This document shows positions 9,071 to 17,640 of a DNA stretch of 64,000 nucleotides, one piece after another; the stretch's first letter is position 1; each line of letters opens with the position of its first letter. A model generated the notes under the pieces. That model ran no database searches, was not told the origin of the DNA, and worked only from the letters and a program-made list of their open reading frames with translations. The stretch comes from Gimesia maris (GTDB lineage: Bacteria; Planctomycetota; Planctomycetia; Planctomycetales; Planctomycetaceae). The translations under genes were made by a program, and so were the position numbers. The stretch lies in the NCBI RefSeq assembly GCF_008298035.1, contig NZ_CP042910.1, forward strand, positions 4,603,001 through 4,667,000, in the 5' to 3' direction.

Positions 9071-9370
9071 GTTCTACTTCAATCTCATGTTAAAGAAGTC
9101 TACAAGCCGGAGGCTCTACGAAACTGCCTTCAAACTCAGACAGACCCAGCAAATAACCACCCTGCGGCGCAGGAAATTCCGCGTGAAGGGTATTAGATAT
9201 ATCAAAGGTATCGGTTATATGGGTTATTCGACTTGTAGGAATCCTGAGATCTCAGGCAGAAAGTTGGGAACCAGTTCAGCAACAGACAACAAGACAGGTA
9301 GTCTGGAAAAACAGGTAAAAGAATCACCGGCTTGTACTTATTACATCCATTCCATTCTGTGCAGATGGTA
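9071..9370. other. Intergenic region, promoter side of the BBP7 gene
   Basis: About 300 bases between the 5' end of the BBP7 gene and the 3' end of the TMEM43-like gene, both on the minus strand. It should carry the BBP7 promoter on the minus strand, but I see no clear boxes. An open frame on the plus strand here has no ribosome binding site and a composition unlike a protein. No repeat or RNA gene recognised. Confidence 0.4.
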
Positions 9371-9928
9371 TCAGGCGTTCCGTAACGCCTGCTTCAGACG
9401 CCCGCGTCTTCCGGAGCGATAGAGAATAAACAACGGAACGATCCCCGAAAGTAGTAAAATCGCTCCAAAAACCGGTCGAGCCACCATCCAGACAGCAGAC
9501 AGGAGAATCAAGGTCAGACTGAAAGAGCTCAGCAAGGCAAATACTGTGATGCCACGTCCGACAAAATTCCAGAGAAAGGGGATTTTATCAACGAGCACAA
9601 CCAGAGGTTTAAAGAGCGTAGCTAATCCCAGAAACACTATGATCCAACCGGCGAACCGAAGCCCCCAGTTGAAGAGTGTTGTTGATTGCAAATCGCCACT
9701 TTCGTTATTCGCCAGTTCTCGCTGTTCAGAACTCTCTTGCTGATTTTCTGACAGAATTGACTCTGCCTGCGAAATACTGATTTCCCGTTCGAGAATTTTA
9801 GACTCATTGTGCCAGAGCAGAAACAATCCTGCCATCAGGAAAATGATCCCGATCCCGAGATTTTTCAAAGCGGTCTGAAAACGCTTGCCGAAGGAAGGTT
9901 CAACATGATCTTCCGTTTTCTGATTCAC
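9371..9928 (-). CDS. TMEM43-like membrane protein
   Basis: This 185-residue protein starts with GTG, placed by a strong GGAGGAGG ribosome binding site six bases upstream. It has about four membrane segments: GIGIIFLMAGLFLLW followed by HNESK, then FAGWIIVFLGLATLF, then a long C-terminal hydrophobic pair. The pattern of a first membrane helix ending in W-N-E and a C-terminal three-helix block matches the TMEM43 (DUF1625) family, but the large extracytoplasmic domain is much shorter than usual, so this is a reduced version. Function in bacteria is unknown. The nucleoside hydrolase gene lies 39 bases upstream on the same strand and may be cotranscribed. Confidence 0.75.
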   Translation of the reverse strand: MNQKTEDHVEPSFGKRFQTALKNLGIGIIFLMAGLFLLWHNESKILEREISISQAESILSENQQESSEQRELANNESGDLQSTTLFNWGLRFAGWIIVFLGLATLFKPLVVLVDKIPFLWNFVGRGITVFALLSSFSLTLILLSAVWMVARPVFGAILLLSGIVPLFILYRSGRRGRLKQALRNA

Positions 9929-9967
9929 AGGAATCCTCCTCCATAAAAATGAATGGTTGATTGGGTA

Positions 9968-10993
9968 CTACATCGCAGGCGGTTGGCTGGACAGGCTTTC
10001 CAGAACCTCCTGTACTCTGAGTATCTGCTCTGGCGTCAAAGTCAAAAACTGCTGATTTCGATCTGTTTTTTTAGTGTGTTCCAGTTTTCCGACTTCGTTG
10101 ATCTTAAATTGGCCTGGCTTGGATACTCCAAAATAATCTCGTTCAGGCCTGATCGCATACAGCACACTGGTTAAATCATAGGTAGGTCGATCATAAGGCA
10201 TTTTATGCCAATATTCGTAACCCAGCTTGATCGGATGATATTTCACATAGCCATAATCATTTTGAATACTGACGGCACGATTCTGAATCGAACGCCCCAC
10301 TTCCCAGCCACTGACAATGACGGGAATTTCTGCTGGCCATAATTCGAAAACCGTTTTCGCCGCTGGAATATCGAGTTTGACATTGTATTCATGAAATTCC
10401 GCAGGCTTATCCCGGTCAAATCGACCAATCATCTGAGAGAGTAGTTTCACTTTCCGGGATACCAGTTCCCGCCCCGTCAGGGGACTGATCTGGTCTCCCG
10501 GCGACTGGAGCAGTCTGGCGATATTTGTTGAAAACCCGACTACAACGAGCACCACAGAATGATCGGGCTGTGCTGCCAGCGTAGATCTTAAAACTGAAAC
10601 CGCGTCTGGAATGTCTTCCGCACTTTGAAAGCGTCTCGCAAATACCGGTTTTCCATCCTCGGACATTTCCACAACTTTACGTGTATATGACCCGTCGAGG
10701 TGAGTAGCTCCCTGGCTGACTCTTCCCAGTGGAATTTCCGATCGACCATAAAATGAATTTACCACATCACAATACAGAATCGACCAGGGATTGTCCTTAC
10801 TGCTGGTAACCGCCAGCAGTTCGCATTCCCCCCTGCTCTGCAAAGCATGTATGACGGCCAGCGCCAATGCATCATCGATATCATTTCCCATATCAGTATC
10901 GAAAATCAGTTTCACAGGCTTTGCAGCGAGAGAATCTGATTGAAAAAATGACAAGCACAGGAAAACAGCGAGCACTGACATCATCGGTTTCAT
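9968..10993 (-). CDS. Nucleoside hydrolase (IUNH family), secreted
   Basis: This 341-residue inosine-uridine-preferring nucleoside hydrolase has the calcium-binding signature DTDMGNDIDDALAL just after a signal peptide (MMSVLAVFLCLSFFQSDSLAA). Family members split the N-glycosidic bond of ribonucleosides, releasing base and ribose. Export suggests it works on extracellular or periplasmic nucleosides, or on related glycosides, since several planctomycete paralogues are divergent. The C-terminal region PAEIPVIVSGWEVG and a Tyr-rich YDLTSVLYAIRP segment fit the family. It is 39 bases upstream of the TMEM43-like gene on the same strand. Confidence 0.88.
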   Translation of the reverse strand: MKPMMSVLAVFLCLSFFQSDSLAAKPVKLIFDTDMGNDIDDALALAVIHALQSRGECELLAVTSSKDNPWSILYCDVVNSFYGRSEIPLGRVSQGATHLDGSYTRKVVEMSEDGKPVFARRFQSAEDIPDAVSVLRSTLAAQPDHSVVLVVVGFSTNIARLLQSPGDQISPLTGRELVSRKVKLLSQMIGRFDRDKPAEFHEYNVKLDIPAAKTVFELWPAEIPVIVSGWEVGRSIQNRAVSIQNDYGYVKYHPIKLGYEYWHKMPYDRPTYDLTSVLYAIRPERDYFGVSKPGQFKINEVGKLEHTKKTDRNQQFLTLTPEQILRVQEVLESLSSQPPAM

Positions 10994-11241
10994 GGAAATG
11001 GGATCTCACTCAATTGCTTAATAATGCGTAAAAAATGACATTCTGTTTTCTTCAGGATAGAGTCTGTTTTCAAAAACCACAATCAACCGGTAATTAAGAT
11101 TCCATGATCTGTAAATCTTTACTGTGTCTCCGCCGGTATCCAATGAAATTCCAAGGAAGTTATTGTATGATGCGGGACTGTGATTAACATATTTTACTTC
11201 CTATCAGCCAGAAGTCTTTAGTGAATCAAAAGGGATCATCA

Positions 11242-12744
11242 ATGCAGGCGCAGTGTTTTTTAGGAGTTGATCTGGGGGCAGAAAGCGGTCGTGTTCTCGC
11301 AGGCAGACTGCATGAAAATAAAATCCAGCTGGAAGAAATCTATCGTTTCAGTAATGGCCCGGTGCCTCTCGCAGGGACACGACGCTGGAATGTAACCGGC
11401 CTCTGGTCTTCCATATTGAAAGGTCTCACACTCGCCGCACAAAAATATGGCGATCAGATTGTTTCCGTCGGTGTCGATACATGGGGAGTCGACTACGTAC
11501 TGCTGTCGGAAAAACAGGAAATGCTGGGGCAGCCTTATCATTATCGAGATCCGCGCACGGAAGGCATGCTGAATCTCGCGACATCGCGAGTCCCGCAACA
11601 GGAAATATTTGACGCAACCGGTCTCCAGTTTATGGAGATCAACACTTTGTACCAGTTATTGGCGATGCAGCAGACAGACCCTGAACTGCTCCAGCAGGCC
11701 AGGACATTCCTGATGATTCCCGACTTCTTTCACTGGTTGCTCTCCGGCAGTCAGGTTGTGGAATTCACCAATGCTACAACCACGCAATGTCTGAACCCCC
11801 TGACAGGTGACTGGGCTTATGATTTACTCCGTAAACTGGAGATCCCGACTTCCCTGCTTCCCAAACTGGTCTCGCCGGGAACGAAACTGGGCACGTTGCG
11901 AGAAGAAGTCATGCAATATACCGGACTCCGTAAAATTGATGTCATCACTCCAGCCACTCACGATACGGCCTCTGCGGTTGCCGCCATCCCAACCTCACAG
12001 ACAGGAACTCCAAACTGGGCTTACATCAGCTCTGGTACGTGGTCGCTGATGGGAGTCGAAGTCAATTCTGCCGTTTTAGGTAAACGGGCCTTTGAATTGA
12101 ATTTCACGAACGAAGGGGGCATAGACGGTACTTATCGATTACTGAAAAATATTATGGGACTCTGGCTGGTACAGGAATGCAAGCGTTCCTACGAACGCCA
12201 GGGACAAACGATGGAATATTCAGAACTGGCGGAAGCTGCTGCCTCCGCAGAACCGTTTCGTTCTCTGGTTGACCCGGATGACCCTCGATTTTTAAGCCCA
12301 TCTGACATGCTTGAAGCGATTTCACAGTACTGTAAAGAATCCAATCAGCCGGTACCTGAAACCCCCGGTCAGTACATTCGCTGTGCTCTGGAAAGCCTGG
12401 CATTGAAATATCGCAAGGTATCAGGCTGGCTGGAAGAATTGACGGGGACTCCCATTGAAGTCATTCATATCGTCGGGGGAGGGACCAAAAACGAGCTGCT
12501 GAATCAATTTACCGCAAATGCCTGCCAGATCCCTGTCATCACCGGTCCGGTCGAAGCCACCGGACTGGGAAATGTATTAGTTCAGGCAAGAGCCGCTGGT
12601 GCAGTCAGTTCACTATCTGAAATACGGAATATTGTGCTGAATTCCATAGAAACCAAACGATATGAACCACAAGAGAAAACCGTTTGGGAACAGGCAATCC
12701 AACGATTTGACAGTCTGCTCAATAATAATAAAGTAAAATCATAG
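11242..12744 (+). CDS. rhaB: Rhamnulokinase-like FGGY carbohydrate kinase
   Basis: From the ATG at 11242 (preferred over the in-frame GTG at 11221 because AGGGATC precedes it) this is a 500-residue FGGY kinase. The N-terminal phosphate-binding motif [11 protein letters not shown] is typical of rhamnulokinases, as are [23 protein letters not shown], the [10 protein letters not shown] loop and the C-terminal [18 protein letters not shown]. The reaction is ATP-dependent phosphorylation of L-rhamnulose in the cytoplasm. No rhamnose isomerase or aldolase gene is adjacent, so related sugars such as fuculose are possible substrates. The ftsY gene follows 119 bases later. Confidence 0.88.
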   Translation: MQAQCFLGVDLGAESGRVLAGRLHENKIQLEEIYRFSNGPVPLAGTRRWNVTGLWSSILKGLTLAAQKYGDQIVSVGVDTWGVDYVLLSEKQEMLGQPYHYRDPRTEGMLNLATSRVPQQEIFDATGLQFMEINTLYQLLAMQQTDPELLQQARTFLMIPDFFHWLLSGSQVVEFTNATTTQCLNPLTGDWAYDLLRKLEIPTSLLPKLVSPGTKLGTLREEVMQYTGLRKIDVITPATHDTASAVAAIPTSQTGTPNWAYISSGTWSLMGVEVNSAVLGKRAFELNFTNEGGIDGTYRLLKNIMGLWLVQECKRSYERQGQTMEYSELAEAAASAEPFRSLVDPDDPRFLSPSDMLEAISQYCKESNQPVPETPGQYIRCALESLALKYRKVSGWLEELTGTPIEVIHIVGGGTKNELLNQFTANACQIPVITGPVEATGLGNVLVQARAAGAVSSLSEIRNIVLNSIETKRYEPQEKTVWEQAIQRFDSLLNNNKVKS

Positions 12745-12863
12745 ATTCATGCAGAAAAAGCAGATACTTGCCGTCTGACCTCAGACACTATATTATCGCC
12801 GACTGACATCCTCGTGATCCAGAACAAATATCAATCAGCTGCATCCAGTAAGAGAGAAGAAAA

Positions 12864-13811
12864 ATGGGTCTGTTTGACCGATTAAAACGTGGTTTAGAAA
12901 AAACTAAAGAAGTATTGAGGACAGATGTTCGCGATTTATTTAAAGCGGGCGAAATCCTGGATGACCAGAAAATTGAACAATTTGAAGCCCGTCTGATCAA
13001 AACGGACATGGGAGTCGTTGCCTCTTCCGCAATTTGTGAAGAAATCCGCAAAAAGCATGGTGGCCGTACTGTGATTCTCGATGAAATCGAAGAGACGGTG
13101 AAAGAAAAAATCCGCACGCTTCTTGAAGGTGAAGGAGACACTAAATGGGATATTTCCGCCCCCTTGTCACCTTTAAACAAGAACCCGGACGGAGTGACTG
13201 TAATTCTGGTGGCGGGAGTAAATGGGGTCGGTAAAACAACTTCGATAGCAAAACTCGCAAATCTGATCCTGAAACAGAACAAAACAGTATTATTAGCAGC
13301 TGGCGATACATTCCGGGCCGCTGCCGTCGAACAGCTTACGATGTGGGCTGATCGACTGGGATGTGAGATTGTCACAAGGCCGGATGGCACAGATCCTGCT
13401 AGTGTAGCCTATTCAGGCTGTGAACGGGCATTAGAAACAGGCGTTGATTACCTGATTATTGACACCGCAGGGCGGTTACAGACGCACACGAACCTGATGG
13501 AAGAGCTGGAAAAAATCAAGCGTGTTGTCAGCAAAAAAATCCCGAATGCACCCCACGAAAGTCTCTTAGTGCTGGACGCTACTACTGGACAGAATGGAAT
13601 CAGTCAGGCAGAACATTTTTCGAAATCTATCGAATGTTCTGGATTAATTTTAGCAAAATTAGATGGTACAGCACGGGGAGGCGTCACTGTTGCCATCCGT
13701 CAGAAGATGGGAATCCCCGTAAAATACGTCGGTGTCGGAGAGCAAATTGATGATCTTGAGCTGTTTAACTCTCAAGGATTCGTCGACGCCCTGTTTTCAA
13801 GTGCCTCATAA
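12864..13811 (+). CDS. ftsY: Signal recognition particle receptor FtsY
   Basis: This 315-residue protein has an N-terminal helical bundle, a GTPase P-loop GVNGVGKT (118-125), DTFRAAA, the G3 motif DTAGR, and AKLDGTARGG near the C-terminus, the hallmarks of SRP-type GTPases. The N-terminus MGLFDRLKRGLEKTKE identifies FtsY rather than Ffh and provides the membrane-targeting amphipathic helix. The acidic A domain of enterobacterial FtsY is absent, as in many phyla. It docks ribosome-SRP complexes at the membrane. GAGAGAAG lies just before the ATG. It is a single-copy housekeeping gene. Confidence 0.97.
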   Translation: MGLFDRLKRGLEKTKEVLRTDVRDLFKAGEILDDQKIEQFEARLIKTDMGVVASSAICEEIRKKHGGRTVILDEIEETVKEKIRTLLEGEGDTKWDISAPLSPLNKNPDGVTVILVAGVNGVGKTTSIAKLANLILKQNKTVLLAAGDTFRAAAVEQLTMWADRLGCEIVTRPDGTDPASVAYSGCERALETGVDYLIIDTAGRLQTHTNLMEELEKIKRVVSKKIPNAPHESLLVLDATTGQNGISQAEHFSKSIECSGLILAKLDGTARGGVTVAIRQKMGIPVKYVGVGEQIDDLELFNSQGFVDALFSSAS

Positions 13812-14042
13812 TTACTCTCCCGAGAATGTCTTGTTCTAAAGACTCTTTTCTGGATTGAGTCATATCCTGCATATACCACTGCTTATTCTTCGCGCAAGCT
13901 TAACATAATTTATGATTTGTTAAAGTTTAACGCTTCCGGAATCTGGTCGAACAAGTCAGACCTTCCTGATCAGTCAGGATATTCTTGACCTATCTCTTTT
14001 AATCAAAAGTACTACGGAGTATTCCGATATTCCCTGTTAGAG

Positions 14043-14178
14043 CCATCGTTATGTTAGCGCTCAATTTATCGGACCTCGCAGGTCATCTGATTGTAACGAT
14101 GGGATTTTGATTAGACCGTCAGTATGGCTTCTACCAATTCATAGTTTTGGAAAGCATATACGCCTCCCTTCTGACGGT
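14043..14178 (+). promoter_or_regulatory. Structured leader upstream of the BBP2 porin gene
   Basis: Within the 409-base gap before the porin, two perfect long-range stems follow each other: CCATCGTTA/TAACGATGG (14043-14051 and 14094-14102) enclosing hairpin GACCT-CGC-AGGTC (14072-14084), then ACCGTCAG/CTGACGGT (14115-14122 and 14171-14178). The porin ribosome binding site AGGAG and ATG follow about 30 bases later. This looks like a folded 5' untranslated region that may protect the mRNA or control translation. A TTGACC box at 13985-13990 might be part of the promoter, but no good -10 follows. Bases 13812-14040 show nothing else. Confidence 0.5.
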
Positions 14179-14220
14179 ATGGAGACCAAGCACCTTTAGC
14201 GTGTACTCAGGAGTTAAAAT

Positions 14221-15663
14221 ATGCGAAAACTGAATGAACTGAAAAGAAAAGCCAGACTGACTGGGCTCCTCTTAAGTGGGCTGGGTCTCATGGCTGTATC
14301 ACCTGCATTTGGTGGTGATGCTGGTTGTGCGCCTTCGTGCACTCCAGATCAACCCAATGCCTGCTGCACGAAAGTGTATGAGGAAGCTGGTACAAAGTTA
14401 GCTGCAGAACTCGAACGGTTAACAGCAGAATGCTGTGCACCGAAGACTTGTGCTCCTACCTGTACCAATCCTGACACTTGCTGTGGCGAAGAGTCAAGTG
14501 ATGATGGAGACTGCTGCAGCGGCCGCCTGACTCGTCTGTTCGACGACTGCGATGGCTGTGGTAACTTCCTCGAAGATAATGGTTGGTCTTTGAGTGGCTG
14601 GCTGGAATTCGGTATTACCTTCAACGGTAACCGTCCTGCCAACGACTTAAACACACCCGGTGTGGGATTCAACCAGGCTGACAGCCAGTTTATGTTGAAC
14701 CAGCTGTACTTCGTTCTGGAAAAAGATGCTGCTGCCAACGAAGACTGCTTCGGCTGGGGTGGTCGCGTCGACCTGTTAGTTGGTTCTGATGCTGCCGATA
14801 CTGCTGTATTTGGTGGCCCCAACAATACCCCGAACTTCGACGGTACGTGGTCAGACAACGACAACGCGACTGCCAACCAGATCGGTCTGGCTATGCCTCA
14901 GTTGTATGCTTCATTCTATGCTCCCATCGGAAACGGTGTGACCATCAATGCTGGTCACTTCTATACCCTGATTGGATATGAAGTTGTACCTGCAACTGGA
15001 AACTTCTTCTACTCTCATGCTTATACCATGCAGTACGATGAGCCTTTCACCCACACAGGTGTTCTGGCCAGTACTGACCTGAGCGACAATGTTTCTTTGT
15101 CCGGTGGTATCACCACTGGTTGGGATGACTTCGAAAATCAGAACAATGAGTGGAGCTTCCTGGGTTCTATCGGCTGGACCAGCGACAGCGAAGATACATC
15201 ACTGACCTTTGCCCTCAGCTCTGGTGGTGAAAATGATGCATTCGGTGGTACTTCCAACCTGACCATCTTCAGTATCGTAGCTCAACAGAAACTGTCAGAC
15301 AAGTTGTCTTACGTATTTCAGCATGACCATATGTTCTTCATGAATGGCGATGCTGCTGATCCAGGAGACGATGCAGAAGCTTATGGTATTAACCAATACC
15401 TCTTCTATGACGTGTGCGACTCAACTCGCGCAGGGATGCGTGTCGAATGGTGGCGTGATCATAATGGTACTCAGCTGGGTAACCCCGGTACGAACTACTA
15501 CGAAATCACTGCAGGTTTGAATCACAAAATCAATTCCTGTATCCAGGTTCGTCCTGAAGTTCGCTGGGACTGGGCCGACGGAGCTGATCCCTGGACAACC
15601 AAAAGTGGTGCAACCAAGGACAGTCAGTTTACTGTTGGTACAGACGTTATTCTCGTCTTCTAA
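14221..15663 (+). CDS. BBP2-type outer-membrane porin with Cys-rich N-terminus
   Basis: This 480-residue protein has a signal peptide ending at SPAFG. A short Cys-rich region (about residues 38-125) carries paired cysteines such as CTPDQPNACC, ECCAPKTCAPTC and CDGCG. A beta-barrel domain follows, starting WSLSGWLEFGITFNGNRP and ending in DSQFTVGTDVILVF with a C-terminal aromatic, as in outer-membrane proteins. The segment GYEVVPATGNFFYSHAYTMQ is typical of the BBP2 (OmpL-like) porin family. About a dozen and a half cysteines precede the barrel, suggesting disulfides or metal binding. AGGAG is optimally placed, the leader is structured and the terminator very strong, all fitting an abundant protein. 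Confidence 0.9.
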   Translation: MRKLNELKRKARLTGLLLSGLGLMAVSPAFGGDAGCAPSCTPDQPNACCTKVYEEAGTKLAAELERLTAECCAPKTCAPTCTNPDTCCGEESSDDGDCCSGRLTRLFDDCDGCGNFLEDNGWSLSGWLEFGITFNGNRPANDLNTPGVGFNQADSQFMLNQLYFVLEKDAAANEDCFGWGGRVDLLVGSDAADTAVFGGPNNTPNFDGTWSDNDNATANQIGLAMPQLYASFYAPIGNGVTINAGHFYTLIGYEVVPATGNFFYSHAYTMQYDEPFTHTGVLASTDLSDNVSLSGGITTGWDDFENQNNEWSFLGSIGWTSDSEDTSLTFALSSGGENDAFGGTSNLTIFSIVAQQKLSDKLSYVFQHDHMFFMNGDAADPGDDAEAYGINQYLFYDVCDSTRAGMRVEWWRDHNGTQLGNPGTNYYEITAGLNHKINSCIQVRPEVRWDWADGADPWTTKSGATKDSQFTVGTDVILVF

Positions 15664-15731
15664 TAAAGCCAGCGGGTAATTGATTACCAGCTGTCATTCG
15701 GATCAATAATTCGAATCAATGGGCCATAACG

Positions 15732-15764
15732 AAAGGAGCCTTCTTCGCTGAAGAAGGCTCCTTT
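15732..15764 (+). terminator. Strong rho-independent terminator after the porin
   Basis: A perfect 15-bp stem with a 3-base loop: left arm 15732-15746 starting AAAGGAGCC, right arm 15750-15764 ending GGCTCCTTT. It lies about 70 bases after the porin stop codon. The remaining bases to the sulfatase start at 15974 show no gene. Confidence 0.9.
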
Positions 15765-15973
15765 AATATTTAGCAGACCCATGATGCTTCTCTTCTCATA
15801 TGAAATTCACATTCATATCTCTCAGTTTCAAGTCTTACCTGTTCCAAACGACGCCAGAGACCGACCTTATGGACTTTAGTGAAGTCCGTTGATTATAATT
15901 TCATTTTGAGGTTCATTATGATGCAGGTCAGCTAATACAGAATTCAGACTCTACAGAAGAAAGTCTATTCAAC

Positions 15974-17557
15974 ATGAATCCCTGGAGCCTGGCGGCCTTT
16001 TTTTTCATATTCTCGGTTTCCTTGGCATCAGCCCAGGAAACAAAACCCCGCCCCAATATCATCCTGATCATGGCGGATGACCTGGGCTGGTCGGATATCG
16101 GCTGCTACGGGGGTGAAATCGGTACGCCGCACATCGACTCACTGGCCCGGGACGGAATGCGCTTTACTCAGTTCTATAACAATGCCATCTGCGGCCCCAC
16201 GCGAGCATCATTATTAACGGGACTGTTCTGCCAGCAGACCGGCCATCGGGGAGACCGCTGGAACGAACCAAAGAATTTTGACGTCTGCATGACTATTGGT
16301 GAAGTACTCCAGCAGGCGGGATACCACACCATGATGGTCGGAAAGTGGCAGGGGAGAGACTCAGCCCTCGATCGCGGCTTCGACCGTTTTTACGGCCCGA
16401 TGTGCCAGGCAAAAATCAGCTATTATCATGAAGTCGTTCAGAATCCGTTTTATCTGGATCGTCAGAGAATCGAACTCCCTGAGGATTATTATCTGACGGA
16501 CGCATTTAATGCACACGCGGACCGGTTTCTCAAAGAAAGTCTGCAGAACCGGCAACCGTTTTTACTCTATGTCGCTCACATTGCCCCACACTGGCCACTA
16601 CACGCCCACGAAGGGGAGATTGCCCCTTTCCGAAAGCGGTATGAAACACAGGGTTGGGACCAGATCCGTGCAAAGCGATTTCAAAGCCAGCGTCATACAG
16701 AATTGATCCCGGAACAATGGCAACTGGCACCACGCGCCGCCAGTATTGGTAACTGGGACAAGGAGCGGCACAAACGCTGGCAGGCAGAACGAATGGCTGT
16801 CTATGCGGCGCAGGTAAAATCCATCGACCGTGGTCTGGGACAACTGCTGCAGACATTAAAGGCTGCGAACGCGGAAGAAAACACACTTGTCATCTTTCTC
16901 TCTGATAATGGAGCAGCACCTGATGGCGGGTTAAATCCAAACAAAAGTGGATTTGGATTCAGTAAGAATACTCCCAATCCAGGCTGGAGACGGGATGGTG
17001 TACTCATCAAGCCGGGAAGCGGCCCCGATCATCTGCCCGGCCCATCGGATACTTTTGCTGCATATGGACTGGCGTGGGCTACCACCAGCAACACCCCCTT
17101 TCGCGGAACGAAACTCGAGGGTTATGAAGGAGGTATCCGTACGCCACTGGTGGTTCGCTGGCCCAGCGTAATTCAACAGGGAGGGGCCATCACCAGACAA
17201 CCGGGACATGTGATTGACTTTATGGCCACATTCCTGGATATCGCTCAGGCTGAGTATCCCAGTGAATTCAAGGGCCGTCACCCACTGCCTGTCGAAGGTG
17301 TAAGTTTACTTCCGGTTTTCAGAGGAAAACAACGGACTGCCCCTGCGAGACTTTGCTGGGATCTGCCTCGCCATCAGGCCATCCGGGAAGGAAACTGGAA
17401 AGCGATCCGGCTCCGTCAGAAACCAGATCGCTGGCAGTTATATGATCTGGAGAGAGATGGTACCGAAACAACAGATGTGGCTGACCAGCATCCGGAACTC
17501 GTCAAAGGTATGGCACACCGTTTTGATGTCTGGTACGACCGGGTCAACCAGAACTAA
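15974..17557 (+). CDS. Arylsulfatase-type sulfatase, secreted
   Basis: This 527-residue type I sulfatase has a signal peptide (residues 1-20). The metal-binding start NIILIMADDLGWSDIGCYGG is followed by the catalytic motif CGPTRASLLTG with Cys73, which must be oxidised to formylglycine. Later motifs are MVGKWQ, HIAPHWPLHAH and VIFLSDNGAAPDGG. It hydrolyses sulfate esters outside the cytoplasmic membrane; planctomycetes use many such enzymes on marine sulfated polysaccharides. No sulfatase-maturing enzyme is adjacent. Threonine instead of serine in the CxPSR position is a tolerated variant. The gene converges on purH. Confidence 0.95.
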   Translation: MNPWSLAAFFFIFSVSLASAQETKPRPNIILIMADDLGWSDIGCYGGEIGTPHIDSLARDGMRFTQFYNNAICGPTRASLLTGLFCQQTGHRGDRWNEPKNFDVCMTIGEVLQQAGYHTMMVGKWQGRDSALDRGFDRFYGPMCQAKISYYHEVVQNPFYLDRQRIELPEDYYLTDAFNAHADRFLKESLQNRQPFLLYVAHIAPHWPLHAHEGEIAPFRKRYETQGWDQIRAKRFQSQRHTELIPEQWQLAPRAASIGNWDKERHKRWQAERMAVYAAQVKSIDRGLGQLLQTLKAANAEENTLVIFLSDNGAAPDGGLNPNKSGFGFSKNTPNPGWRRDGVLIKPGSGPDHLPGPSDTFAAYGLAWATTSNTPFRGTKLEGYEGGIRTPLVVRWPSVIQQGGAITRQPGHVIDFMATFLDIAQAEYPSEFKGRHPLPVEGVSLLPVFRGKQRTAPARLCWDLPRHQAIREGNWKAIRLRQKPDRWQLYDLERDGTETTDVADQHPELVKGMAHRFDVWYDRVNQN

Positions 17558-17640
17558 AATCACAGTGTGAATCCTACAGAGCCACTCAGACTGCGTCATC
17601 AGATTACCCTCAAGTGGGACTCGCGGCCACGTAGTCAATT

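Noticed and set aside
9069..9422. 117-codon frame on the plus strand before the TMEM43-like gene
   Set aside because: No ribosome binding site, overlaps the 3' end of a well-supported gene on the other strand, and composition is basic and irregular.
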